From: Mycolicibacterium aurum
GTDB taxonomy: Bacteria; Actinomycetota; Actinomycetes; Mycobacteriales; Mycobacteriaceae
Direction of reading: 5' to 3'
Length of the DNA stretch: 64,000 nt
NCBI RefSeq assembly: GCF_900637195.1
Contig: NZ_LR134356.1
Coordinates: 5,022,001-5,086,000 of the forward strand
Every line of letters starts with the position of its first letter. The first letter of the stretch is position 1. The position numbers and the translations under genes are program-made. Positions 50,129 through 58,352 of this stretch are shown here, piece after piece. The notes under the pieces were generated by a model, which was not told the DNA's origin, made no database searches, and was given only the letters and a program-made list of their open reading frames with translations.

Positions 50129-50142
50129 TGCAATCGATTGCA
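50129..50142. promoter_or_regulatory. LacI-type operator, Liv operon
   Basis: TGCAATCGATTGCA, a perfect 14-base palindrome with the central CG typical of LacI-family operators. It is placed upstream of the Liv operon; an identical copy faces the aldehyde dehydrogenase gene in the same intergenic region. Confidence 0.75.
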
Positions 50143-50296
50143 GTGAATCGTCACACAGCACCGCGGAGGGTGTCAACACCCAAGCGTCGACGGAGTAGCA
50201 CCTGCGAGATCGCAATGCGGCACTTGGTCTGCATGTTTGCCTGCCGCCGTGGTTGGACGTCTTCCGCCGGATATGGACCGGGCGCTATAGTTCACC

Positions 50297-50310
50297 TGCA
50301 ATCGATTGCA
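50297..50310. promoter_or_regulatory. LacI-type operator, aldehyde dehydrogenase gene
   Basis: A second perfect copy of TGCAATCGATTGCA lies 26 bases before the dehydrogenase start codon and five bases after TATAGT (50286-50291), a good -10 element. Binding there would block transcription initiation. Confidence 0.78.
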
Positions 50311-50336
50311 GCATGCAGCGACACATTGGAGTGACG

Positions 50337-51848
50337 ATGACGATCACCGACACCGCGGTGAGCAGGCCCGGCCCCCTGTCACGAGAGGAGTGGGGGGCCT
50401 TCATCGACGGCGCTTTTGTGCCCGTCGGCGACGCGGACACGTTCGACGTCATCGAACCGTCGACAGCCCACCCCCTGGCTCGGGTGGTCGCCGGCGACGC
50501 GGCACTGGTGGACCGAGCCGTACGGTCAGCACGTGCTGCTCTGCCGGCCTGGCGGGCGCTGTCGGGCCGCCAGCGCGGCGTCTATCTCAGGCAGGTTGCC
50601 GATCGGATCCGCGCTCACGCACACGAATTGGGTGAGCTGGTCTCGCGCGAGAACGGCAAGCCCAAACGCGATGCTCTCGCCAACGATGTGAACTTCAGCT
50701 CCAACTGTTTCGACTTCTTCGCAGGCCTCGGCGACAGCCTGCCGGGCGAGATCATCGATCAGGGGCCGATCGAGACACGCGTACTCTACGAACCCTACGG
50801 TGTGGTGGCGTGCATCCTGCCTTTCAATTGGCCACCCATCCACTTCGCGAAAAAGGGTGCACCCGCACTGATCACAGGTAATACCGTCGTGATCAAGCCG
50901 GGCGAGCAGGCGCCGCTGACCGTGCTCCGCCTCGTCGAGATCGCGAACGAGGTGCTGCCGCCCGGGGTGCTCAATGCGGTGCCCGGCCTGCACGCGGGTG
51001 CGGCGCTGGCGGGTCATCCGCAGGTTGAGCGGATCAGCTTCACCGGCGCGACGGCCACAGGCCGACGCGTACTGGAGACTGCCGCACAGAATCTCACCTA
51101 CGCCACAATGGAACTCGGTGGTAAGAACGCACTGCTGGTCCTGCCGGACGCCGACCTGGACCTCGCCGTCGAGGTGTCGATCGAGGGCATGTTCTACAAC
51201 CAGGGCGAGGCGTGCACGTCCACCGCGCGGATAGTCGTGCAGGACAGCGTCTACGACGAATTCCTGGAGAGGTTCACCGCTGCCGCCGTTGCGCTGGTGG
51301 TCGGCGATGGACTCGATCCACGCACCGATGTCGGGCCGATGGTCGACGCGCGACAACGTGACCGCGTCCTGAGTTACCTGCAGACTGCGCTCGCCGAGGG
51401 GGCGCGCATCGTCGGCCAGGGGCACGTGCCCACCGACCCGGCGTATGCAGACGGTTATTGGGTGCCGCCGACTGTCCTCGCCGATGTGACCCCGAATTCG
51501 ACCGTGGGACAGGAGGAGATCTTCGGCCCCGTCGCCCTGATCATGCGGTACTCGACCCTGGACGAGGCCATCGAGATCGCGAACGGAACCAGTTACGGAT
51601 TGACCGCGGCGATGATCACCCGCGACGAAGCCAAGGCCTGGCACATCGCGCAGCGTCTGGAGGCCGGCATGATCTTCGTCAACAACTACATGCGCCGCTC
51701 GTTCCTCGGATCGCCCTTCGGCGGTATCAAGGGAAGTGGATTCGGCCGCGAGAACGCACCGGAGACGCTGCACGAATTCGTGCGGTCGAAGGCGGTGCGA
51801 TTCCGCTCCGGCCGTGGGGAGGTTCCGGTGTGGCCACCGCGTGGTTGA
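50337..51848 (+). CDS. aldehyde dehydrogenase
   Basis: This 503-residue NAD(P)-dependent aldehyde dehydrogenase has coenzyme segment LPFNWPPIHFAKKGAPALIT, FTGATATGRRVLE, catalytic glutamate in ATMELGGKNALL and cysteine in NQGEACTSTARIVV. GGAG lies six bases before the ATG. Specificity is not evident. It is divergent from the Liv operon and shares its operator type, so it probably oxidises an aldehyde made from the imported compound (inference). Confidence 0.9.
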   Translation: MTITDTAVSRPGPLSREEWGAFIDGAFVPVGDADTFDVIEPSTAHPLARVVAGDAALVDRAVRSARAALPAWRALSGRQRGVYLRQVADRIRAHAHELGELVSRENGKPKRDALANDVNFSSNCFDFFAGLGDSLPGEIIDQGPIETRVLYEPYGVVACILPFNWPPIHFAKKGAPALITGNTVVIKPGEQAPLTVLRLVEIANEVLPPGVLNAVPGLHAGAALAGHPQVERISFTGATATGRRVLETAAQNLTYATMELGGKNALLVLPDADLDLAVEVSIEGMFYNQGEACTSTARIVVQDSVYDEFLERFTAAAVALVVGDGLDPRTDVGPMVDARQRDRVLSYLQTALAEGARIVGQGHVPTDPAYADGYWVPPTVLADVTPNSTVGQEEIFGPVALIMRYSTLDEAIEIANGTSYGLTAAMITRDEAKAWHIAQRLEAGMIFVNNYMRRSFLGSPFGGIKGSGFGRENAPETLHEFVRSKAVRFRSGRGEVPVWPPRG

Positions 51849-51890
51849 TCTCGCGCCGGTGACCCCTCTCTCGGCTCGCGGATCCCGTCC

Positions 51891-53018
51891 TTGATTCTCA
51901 TCATCGCCGCATTCGTGTCGATGATCGACCGCTCGGTGATGCCGCCGTTGGTGCCGGTCATCGCATCCGATCTCGGCGCGTCGGTAAACGCGGTCGGCCA
52001 ATCGCTCACTGTGTACGCCGTCTCCTACGCGTGTTTTCAGCTGGTCTGGAGCACGCTGGCGGCCCGATACGGGCGGGTCCGAGTGCTGGTGGCCTCGACG
52101 GCGCTGGGTGCGTTGGCGAACCTCGGTACCGCACTCGCCGCGGATGCGCTCACCTACAGCGTCATGCGTGGACTCGCCGGCGCCGCCTTCTCGGCAACGA
52201 TCACCACGGTGCTGATCTACTACGGCGACACCCTGACCATCAGACTGCGCGCCGTAGCGACGGCGAACCTGGCGGCAGCGATATCCCTCGGGCTGGCCGC
52301 CGGAACGGTGGGCGCAGGCGCCATCGCCCAATGGTTCGGGTGGCGTTGGGTTTACGCGACGGTCGCTGCGATCTGCGTCGTGCTGACGGTACTACTCCCC
52401 CGCTTGGCCGAATCAGCCTCTGGCGCCAGGGAACGGCTGCTGCCGTCGATGCGACTACTGGCGCGCAACCGCTGGGCCGTGACGATCCTCGTGTTCACCG
52501 CGATCGAGGGGCTGTTGCTGATCGGCGTCTTCAACTACCTGGCAGTGGCCCTACAAGACGTCGGCGAAACCGTCCTCGTGGCCGGGCTCGCCACCTCTGC
52601 GTTCGGTGCATCCGTCGTGCTCGTGAGCCAGCTGATGAAGCTGATCTTGGGGCACTGGCCCTCCTGGGTACTGATGCTGTGTGCGGGACTGTCTGTCGTC
52701 GGCGCCTATTGCATTGTTGCCCTTGAGGTCTCATTGCCCGGCGTACTCGCCGCGGCGATCCTGCTCGGTCTGGCCTGGGCGCTGGGGCACACCACGATGC
52801 AGACCTGGATGACCGATGCGGTCAGCGACAGCAGGGCGATCGGAATGTCGATGTTCTCGATTTCGCTGTTCACCGGCGCGTCGATCGGTGCCGCACTGGG
52901 AAACGTCGCCGCCGGCGGCCACCGGTTCGGCGTGCTGTTCGCGGTGAGCACCGCTGTGGCGGTGATGTATACGGTTGCCACCACCATCGCCAGGGCCAGA
53001 TACGTCGAACGCGAGTGA
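51891..53018 (+). CDS. MFS transporter
   Basis: This 375-residue polytopic protein has about twelve hydrophobic helices, beginning at once with MILIIAAFVSMIDRSVMPPL; the MFS loop motif RYGRVRVLVAS follows helix 2. The start is TTG 51891, the first in-frame start. It lies 42 bases after the aldehyde dehydrogenase gene, so the two are probably one transcript under the LacI-type operator. Cargo unknown. Confidence 0.85.
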   Translation: MILIIAAFVSMIDRSVMPPLVPVIASDLGASVNAVGQSLTVYAVSYACFQLVWSTLAARYGRVRVLVASTALGALANLGTALAADALTYSVMRGLAGAAFSATITTVLIYYGDTLTIRLRAVATANLAAAISLGLAAGTVGAGAIAQWFGWRWVYATVAAICVVLTVLLPRLAESASGARERLLPSMRLLARNRWAVTILVFTAIEGLLLIGVFNYLAVALQDVGETVLVAGLATSAFGASVVLVSQLMKLILGHWPSWVLMLCAGLSVVGAYCIVALEVSLPGVLAAAILLGLAWALGHTTMQTWMTDAVSDSRAIGMSMFSISLFTGASIGAALGNVAAGGHRFGVLFAVSTAVAVMYTVATTIARARYVERE

Positions 53019-53047
53019 CGTGGCCAGTCACGACACCGCGCACCGAC

Positions 53048-53932
53048 TCATCGGTGAAGTTCGCCGAACCGCCCGCCCAGTCCGTCGAGTTCTGGGGTGG
53101 GCAGGAAGCGCTGCCTCAAACCCACCAGCGTCGCCAGCGCGGCCGCGTCGACCGCCCCGTCGTCGATCAGCCCCCGCGCCGGGTCACGCAGGATTGCCAC
53201 GTGCGCGGCGGCCAGTTCCGGTGCGAGGCCGAGCAGCCGGGCAGCGGCCTCCGCGGCCTCGCGGTCGACTTCGCCGCGGCGGATGGCACCTGCGGTCTCC
53301 GCCAGGGCCAGCACCAACCTGTCCACCGGCTCGGGTCTGGGCGCATGCCGCATACGGGCCACCACCGTACCCAGATACGGCCCCAATGAGGTGACGTCGG
53401 CCGAGAGCGTGCACCCGTGCGCGCGTGCGGAGAGTTCGTTACCCGCGTTGAGGACCGTGATGTCGCAGCCACCGGTATGTAAAGCCTTGGCCCGTCCGGG
53501 CGTCGAACCGAGCGCGACGATGTCGAAATCGTGTCTGGAGAGGCCCATCTCCTCCAACAGCGCATAGGCGACGAACGCAAACCCGGAGTTCGGCACGTCG
53601 ACTCCGAGTCGTCCGCCGCGCAGGATCGCCGGATCGGAAATACCGGGGCGGACACCGAGGCAGAGCCCCAGGCCACGGTCGATGCCCGCGACGATCTCGA
53701 CATCCAGCAGTTCGCCAAGCGGATTCGCGGGGAGAAACCGGTAGGCGAGCACGTTGTCGGGGCTCGTGAAGACGGCGTCGTAGTCGCCGCGCCTCAGGGA
53801 GGTGAACTGCGCCGGCGACGACGCCACCGCAACATCGTGCACCTGTAATCCGACGGCAGAAAGCCTGCCGGTGGTGCGGGCGATGTCGAGCAGCACCGAG
53901 GGGCTGAACACGCCGAGCGTTATGCGATCCAT
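53048..53932 (-). CDS. SsuA/THI5-like substrate-binding protein without signal peptide
   Basis: This 294-residue type II binding-fold protein of the ABC-type nitrate/sulphonate/thiamine-precursor binders opens directly with ITLGVFSPSVLLDIARTTG and continues VASSPAQFTSLRRGDYDAVF, RGGRLGVDVPNSGFAFVAY and TGGCDITVLNAGNEL. There is no signal peptide or lipobox, so it stays in the cytoplasm. It could act as a ligand sensor or an enzyme rather than an importer subunit (inference). Its ribosome site abuts a LacI-type operator copy. It lies downstream of the LacI gene. Confidence 0.78.
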   Translation of the reverse strand: MDRITLGVFSPSVLLDIARTTGRLSAVGLQVHDVAVASSPAQFTSLRRGDYDAVFTSPDNVLAYRFLPANPLGELLDVEIVAGIDRGLGLCLGVRPGISDPAILRGGRLGVDVPNSGFAFVAYALLEEMGLSRHDFDIVALGSTPGRAKALHTGGCDITVLNAGNELSARAHGCTLSADVTSLGPYLGTVVARMRHAPRPEPVDRLVLALAETAGAIRRGEVDREAAEAAARLLGLAPELAAAHVAILRDPARGLIDDGAVDAAALATLVGLRQRFLPTPELDGLGGRFGELHR

Positions 53933-53936
53933 GTCC

Positions 53937-53950
53937 TGCAATCGATTGTA
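53937..53950. promoter_or_regulatory. LacI-type operator, SsuA-like gene
   Basis: TGCAATCGATTGTA, 13 of 14 matches to the two perfect copies. It ends only four bases before the start codon of the SsuA-like gene, on the minus strand, and lies between that gene and the LacI gene. Confidence 0.7.
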
Positions 53951-53999
53951 GAGCCGTTGAGCTGCTACCTTACCGCCCCGCCGGTGCGCAGCGCAGCGG

Positions 54000-55022
54000 T
54001 CACCCGGTCCGCGCCGGACCCGTGGAGCCACGCAGGACCAGCGACACCGGCAGCGTCAGAGTCACGGCCTCCTGCTCGCCGGCGTCGATGCCGCGGAGCA
54101 GCAGACGCGCTGCCTCAGAACCGATTTCCCGCAACGGCATGTGCACCGTGGTCAGGGGTGGCCAGAAGTCCGCTGCGAACGGCATGTCGTTGAATCCGAC
54201 CACCGACACGTCCTCGGGGCAGTTCAGGCCGGCCGCACGCAATCGGCGGATCAGCCCGAGCGCGACAAGGTCGTTGCCTGCCACCAGCGCGGTAGGACAC
54301 TTGCGTCCGCTGCGCAGGATCTCGTCGGCCACGTCGACACCGGCCTGGATCGTCAGCGCCGACGCATAGATGGTGTCGTGTTCGACCCCCGCCTTGGTGG
54401 CCGCGGCTTCGAAAGCCTCGGCGCGTGCACGAGTGGTGGAGAAGTTCAGCGGCCCCGCGGCATGGAGGACGTAACGGTGGCCGAGTTCGACGAGATGATC
54501 CAGCGCCAAGTCGATCCCGTGCGCGTTGTCACCGGAGACCAACGGATATCCGCCCATCCCGGCGCCCCGGTTAACCAGTACGACCGGCACGTCGGCGGCC
54601 TTGGCCTCGTCGACCACCGTGTGGTCATCGAGTCGGCCGGTGGCAAGGATGAAGCCGTCGACCCGTCGCTGGAGCAGCGATTCGAACACCGAGATCTCCA
54701 CATCGTCATGGGAATCGGTGTTGGCGACGAGAACGGTGTAGCCCTGCGCCTGCAGGACCGTCTCGATCCCGCGGATGATGGGCGGGAAGATCGGGTTCAT
54801 CAGGTCGGGGATGATCACGCCGATCGTCATCGACCTGCTGGTGCGCAGTCCCCGTGCCATGGCGTTCGGCACGTAGCCCAGTTGTTGTGCCGCACGCTTG
54901 ACACGTTTGAGTGTCTCGGCGTTCACCTGATCTCGGGTGCGGGCGTTGAGCGCGCGCGACACCGTCGCCTTGTGCACCTCAGCCAGGCGTGCCACGTCGT
55001 CGATGGTCACTCGTCGCGGCAT
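54000..55022 (-). CDS. LacI-family transcriptional regulator
   Basis: This 340-residue regulator has a helix-turn-helix VTIDDVARLAEVHKATVSRA (5-24), a hinge helix (LGYVPNAMARGLRT) and a periplasmic-binding-like ligand domain (about 62-330) with TIGVIIPDLMNPIFPPIIRG, VDGFILATGRLDD and ALVAGNDLVALGLIRRLRAA. It is the obvious candidate to bind the TGCAATCGATTGCA sites found at three nearby promoters. ATG 55022 begins the DNA-binding domain; a 45-codon upstream extension has no homology. Confidence 0.93.
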   Translation of the reverse strand: MPRRVTIDDVARLAEVHKATVSRALNARTRDQVNAETLKRVKRAAQQLGYVPNAMARGLRTSRSMTIGVIIPDLMNPIFPPIIRGIETVLQAQGYTVLVANTDSHDDVEISVFESLLQRRVDGFILATGRLDDHTVVDEAKAADVPVVLVNRGAGMGGYPLVSGDNAHGIDLALDHLVELGHRYVLHAAGPLNFSTTRARAEAFEAAATKAGVEHDTIYASALTIQAGVDVADEILRSGRKCPTALVAGNDLVALGLIRRLRAAGLNCPEDVSVVGFNDMPFAADFWPPLTTVHMPLREIGSEAARLLLRGIDAGEQEAVTLTLPVSLVLRGSTGPARTG

Positions 55023-55134
55023 GCTCGGGGCTCCCCTACCCTCCCTGAAGCCCGGGCTGCTGGGCTCTGGCATCAGGTTACCGCCCGAGTCCCCGACGAA
55101 TGCGCGCGTGGCGCAATCGTTCGCAGGCCCGCGC

Positions 55135-56160
55135 TCAGGCCGGTCGCCGCCCCGCACTGGTCATGTCCGCGTTCATATCGAGCAGCGCACGGCCGGAGAC
55201 CAGGCCGTGCGCCACCGCCAGTGACACGCACGACGCGCGATTGCTGGCACCCAGCTTGACGATCGCGTTCTCCACATGGTGTCCGGCGGTCCGCGCACTG
55301 ATGAACAACCGGGCGGCGATCTGATTGTTGGTCAGCCCGTAGGCGGCCAGGGTGAGGGCGTCGAGCTCGCGGGGAGTGACGCCGAAGGGCAGTTCGGCCC
55401 GGTTGACGAGCACCACGCCGCTGAGACTGTCGCCCCGGTAGCGCGGGGACGTCGCGACGTGGCGGACGTGCAGCCAGCAGGTGCCGTCGTGCCACCGCGT
55501 GGTGTCCGGGCGCAGCTGCGCCCCCACGACCTGCGGCGCCAACGCCATGTCCGAGATCAGCGCCGCATCCAGCGCCGCGTCGAACCCGTCGCCCATCCGT
55601 AGCAGATGGGCCCGTCCCATCTCGTCCACCGCCCAGGCCTGCGCATCGGGCGAGAGCAGCTCGGCGACCATGCGCGGCCGGACGGAGAAATCGAGCTGCG
55701 CGGCCATCTGTCTGCGCAGGGCGTTGATCTGGATGACGTCCTCGTCACTGGGGTAGCGGGCGTCGTCGCAGTTGACGTGAATGGTGCCCGCGTAGGTGCC
55801 GTCCGCGGTCACCAGCCGTGCCGACAGTCCCTCGGCGAATCCGGCCGGGGTGAACACCGACGTGACCGAATACGAACTCCGGTAATCCGGGAAGTCCCGC
55901 CACCGCAGCGCACCGAGATCGCGCCGACGCATCGAGTCGAACAGCGGGTCGTGGTCGATGAACCAGGTGTTCAGATGCGTCATGACATCGTCGGGATAGT
56001 CGTGATTGGCAACTGTCACATGGTTGCGCGCGATGGGATCCCACAGGCAGATCGCCGACGCAGACGACGCCGCCCGGGTGCCCAAGGTCTCGAGCACCTC
56101 GTGCGCGACGGTCTCGATACTGGCAGTGCTCGTCAGCACCACTCCGTATGTGCCTGCCAT
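55135..56160 (-). CDS. LuxR-type transcriptional regulator
   Basis: This 341-residue regulator has an N-terminal GAF/PAS-like sensory region (about 1-180: FIDHDPLFDSMRRRD, SVTSVFTPAGFAEGLSARL) and a C-terminal LuxR helix-turn-helix (about 270-330: TPRELDALTLAAYGLTNNQI, then ENAIVKLGASNRASCVSLAV). It is divergent from the urtA-urease operon and probably controls it. The ATG at 56160 begins the recognised fold. The sensed signal is unknown. Confidence 0.87.
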   Translation of the reverse strand: MAGTYGVVLTSTASIETVAHEVLETLGTRAASSASAICLWDPIARNHVTVANHDYPDDVMTHLNTWFIDHDPLFDSMRRRDLGALRWRDFPDYRSSYSVTSVFTPAGFAEGLSARLVTADGTYAGTIHVNCDDARYPSDEDVIQINALRRQMAAQLDFSVRPRMVAELLSPDAQAWAVDEMGRAHLLRMGDGFDAALDAALISDMALAPQVVGAQLRPDTTRWHDGTCWLHVRHVATSPRYRGDSLSGVVLVNRAELPFGVTPRELDALTLAAYGLTNNQIAARLFISARTAGHHVENAIVKLGASNRASCVSLAVAHGLVSGRALLDMNADMTSAGRRPA

Positions 56161-56377
56161 CTGATGAGTCCTCGGTCGCGGTCGTCTATGCGGCACATCA
56201 TCGGCAGGCAACGTTTCCGCAATGTTTCCCCGCCGGGGCGGCCGTGCAAACTGGTTCGGCAAATGGGAGATTCGTCCCATAGCCATGCCGGACGGCCGGT
56301 TTCTACGCTGGCGAGCACCAATACGTGGCACAGCGCGGTGCCTCGCGCCGACGGCACGAAGCAGAGGGCTGATACGC
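56161..56377. promoter_or_regulatory. divergent promoter region of luxR-type gene and urtA
   Basis: 217 bases between divergent genes. AGAGGG before 56378 is the urtA ribosome site. No clear palindromic operator was found. An in-frame extension of urtA through this region is not supported, because the signal peptide begins at 56378. Confidence 0.4.
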
Positions 56378-57643
56378 ATGTTCAGGTCATCGAGACGTTC
56401 CACCACACGGCTCAGGCGGTGTTCGGCCGCGCTGCTGGCGGCCACCGCACTGCTGGCCGCAGGCTGCGGCAGCCGGGCCGGAGACGACGATGCGGCGGCA
56501 GCGCAAAGCTGTGTCGACACCTCAGGTGAGACCGTGAAGATCGGGGCCATCAACTCGCTGTCCGGCGGTCTGGCCGTCAGCGAGTCCGTCATCCGCGACG
56601 CGATCGTGATGGCCGTCGAGCAGGTCAACGCCTCCGGCGGCGTACTGGGCAAGCAGCTCGAGCTGATCGGCGAGGACGGCGCCTCCGAGCCCACGCTTTT
56701 CGCGGAGAAGGCGCAGAAGCTCGTCCAGTCCGACTGTGTGGCCGCTGTTTTCGGCGGATACACCTCGGCGAGCCGTAAGGCCATGCTGCCAGTGTTCGAG
56801 GACTCGAACGCGCTGCTCTACTACGGACAGCAGTACGAGGGACTGGAGAGCTCCCCCAACATCTTCTACACCGGCGCCACCACCAACCAGCAGATCATCC
56901 CGTCGCTGGACTACCTCAAGGAGCAGGGGGTGACGTCGCTGTACCTGGTGGGCAGTGACTACGTCTTCCCGCGCACCTCCAATGCGATCGTGAAGGCCTA
57001 CGCGCAGGCCAACGGCATCGAGATCAAGGGTGAGGACTACACCCCGCTGGGCAGCACCGACTTCTCCACGATCGTCAACAAGATCCGCGCCGCCGACGCC
57101 GACGCGGTGTTCAACGTGGTGGTCGGCGATTCGCTGGTCGCGTTCTTCCGCGAGTACCGCGCGGCGGGCCTGACCGCCGAGGCGATGCCGGTGATGTCGA
57201 TGTGCGTCGGCGAAGAGGAAGTCAAGAGCATCGGCGCCGACACCCTGACGGGTCAGCTGTCGTCGTGGAACTACTACCAGACCCTGGAATCTGCGGAGAA
57301 CACGAAGTTCGTCGCGGATTTCAAGGCGCGGTTCGGCCCCGACAGGGTCACGTCCGACCCGATGGAGTCGGCATATGCGGCGGTCATGCTGTGGAAAGCC
57401 ACTGTGGAGAAGGCGAATTCGTTCGCCGTCAGCGACATCCAGAACGCCGCGGGCGGTGTCACCGTCACCGCCCCGGAAGGCGAGATGACGATCGACGGCG
57501 AGAACCACCACGTCACCAAGACCGCGCGCATCGGCCGGGTGGACGCCGACGGCCTGATCTATCAGGTGTGGCAATCGCCCGGCCCGATCGAGCCTGATCC
57601 CTACCTGAAGGGCTATCCGTGGGCCGAGGGGATCACGGGCTGA
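56378..57643 (+). CDS. urtA: urea-type ABC transporter substrate-binding lipoprotein UrtA
   Basis: This 421-residue lipoprotein has a signal peptide with lipobox ending C30 (LLAAGC). The mature type I binding fold has VKIGAINSLSGGLAVSESVI, ASEPTLFAEKAQKLV, VFGGYTSASRKAMLPVFE, YYGQQYEGLESSPNIFYTGA and DGENHHVTKTARIGRV, all typical of UrtA. The usual urtBCDE permease and ATPase genes are not present; urease genes follow directly, three bases later. It may work with a permease encoded elsewhere, or with the nearby Liv system (inference). Confidence 0.9.
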   Translation: MFRSSRRSTTRLRRCSAALLAATALLAAGCGSRAGDDDAAAAQSCVDTSGETVKIGAINSLSGGLAVSESVIRDAIVMAVEQVNASGGVLGKQLELIGEDGASEPTLFAEKAQKLVQSDCVAAVFGGYTSASRKAMLPVFEDSNALLYYGQQYEGLESSPNIFYTGATTNQQIIPSLDYLKEQGVTSLYLVGSDYVFPRTSNAIVKAYAQANGIEIKGEDYTPLGSTDFSTIVNKIRAADADAVFNVVVGDSLVAFFREYRAAGLTAEAMPVMSMCVGEEEVKSIGADTLTGQLSSWNYYQTLESAENTKFVADFKARFGPDRVTSDPMESAYAAVMLWKATVEKANSFAVSDIQNAAGGVTVTAPEGEMTIDGENHHVTKTARIGRVDADGLIYQVWQSPGPIEPDPYLKGYPWAEGITG

Positions 57644-57646
57644 CCC

Positions 57647-58351
57647 ATGCACCTGACCCCCAAAGACGAGGACCGTCTGCTGTTGTTCCTGGCCGCCGAG
57701 CTGGCACGCAAACACCGCGCCGCGGGACTTGCGCTCACCTACGCCGAAGCCCGCGCTCTGATCGCCGACGAGGTGGTCGAGGCGGCACGGGCGGGTGCGA
57801 CCGTCGCCGAGGCGGCGGCGCACGGTGCCACGGTGCTCACCGACGACGACGTGATGCCGGGCGTGACAACGCTGCTGGGGTCGGTACAGGTCGAGGCCTT
57901 CTTCTCCGACGGCCAGAAGCTGGTGACCGTTCATGAGGCGATCGGACCGGGCAGCGCCGGGCAGTCCGAGCCGGGCGTGATCCCGGGAGAGGTGCTGCCC
58001 TGCGATGGCGAACTCGAGCTGAACGCGGGCCGCCCCACCGCGACGCTGACCGTCGACAACACCGGCGATCGACCGATCCAGGTGGGCTCGCACTTCCACT
58101 TCTTCGAGGTGAACCGGGCACTGCGGTTCGACCGGGCCGCGAGTTTCGGTATGCGGCTGGACATCCCCTCGGGCACTGCGGTTCGTTTCGAACCGGGTGA
58201 AGCACAGGAGGTTTCGCTGACCCGCTACGGGGGCGAGCGCATGGTGGTCGGTCAGAACGACGTGACCAACGCGTCGACGACGGACGCCCCGACCACCGAC
58301 CTCATGGACCGGATGCAGGCCGCGGGATTCCTCGATACGGGACGGACCTGA
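57647..58351 (+). CDS. ureAB: urease gamma-beta fusion subunit
   Basis: This 234-residue chain joins the gamma subunit (1-100: MHLTPKDEDRLLLFLAAELA; DVMPGVTTLLGSVQVEAFF) and the beta subunit (about 110-215: PGVIPGEVLPCDGELELNAG, VGSHFHFFEVNRALRFDR, RFEPGEAQEVSLTRYGG). M. tuberculosis encodes these separately. With UreC it forms the nickel urease that splits urea to ammonia and carbon dioxide. It ends one base before ureC. Confidence 0.94.
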   Translation: MHLTPKDEDRLLLFLAAELARKHRAAGLALTYAEARALIADEVVEAARAGATVAEAAAHGATVLTDDDVMPGVTTLLGSVQVEAFFSDGQKLVTVHEAIGPGSAGQSEPGVIPGEVLPCDGELELNAGRPTATLTVDNTGDRPIQVGSHFHFFEVNRALRFDRAASFGMRLDIPSGTAVRFEPGEAQEVSLTRYGGERMVVGQNDVTNASTTDAPTTDLMDRMQAAGFLDTGRT

Positions 58352-58352
58352 C

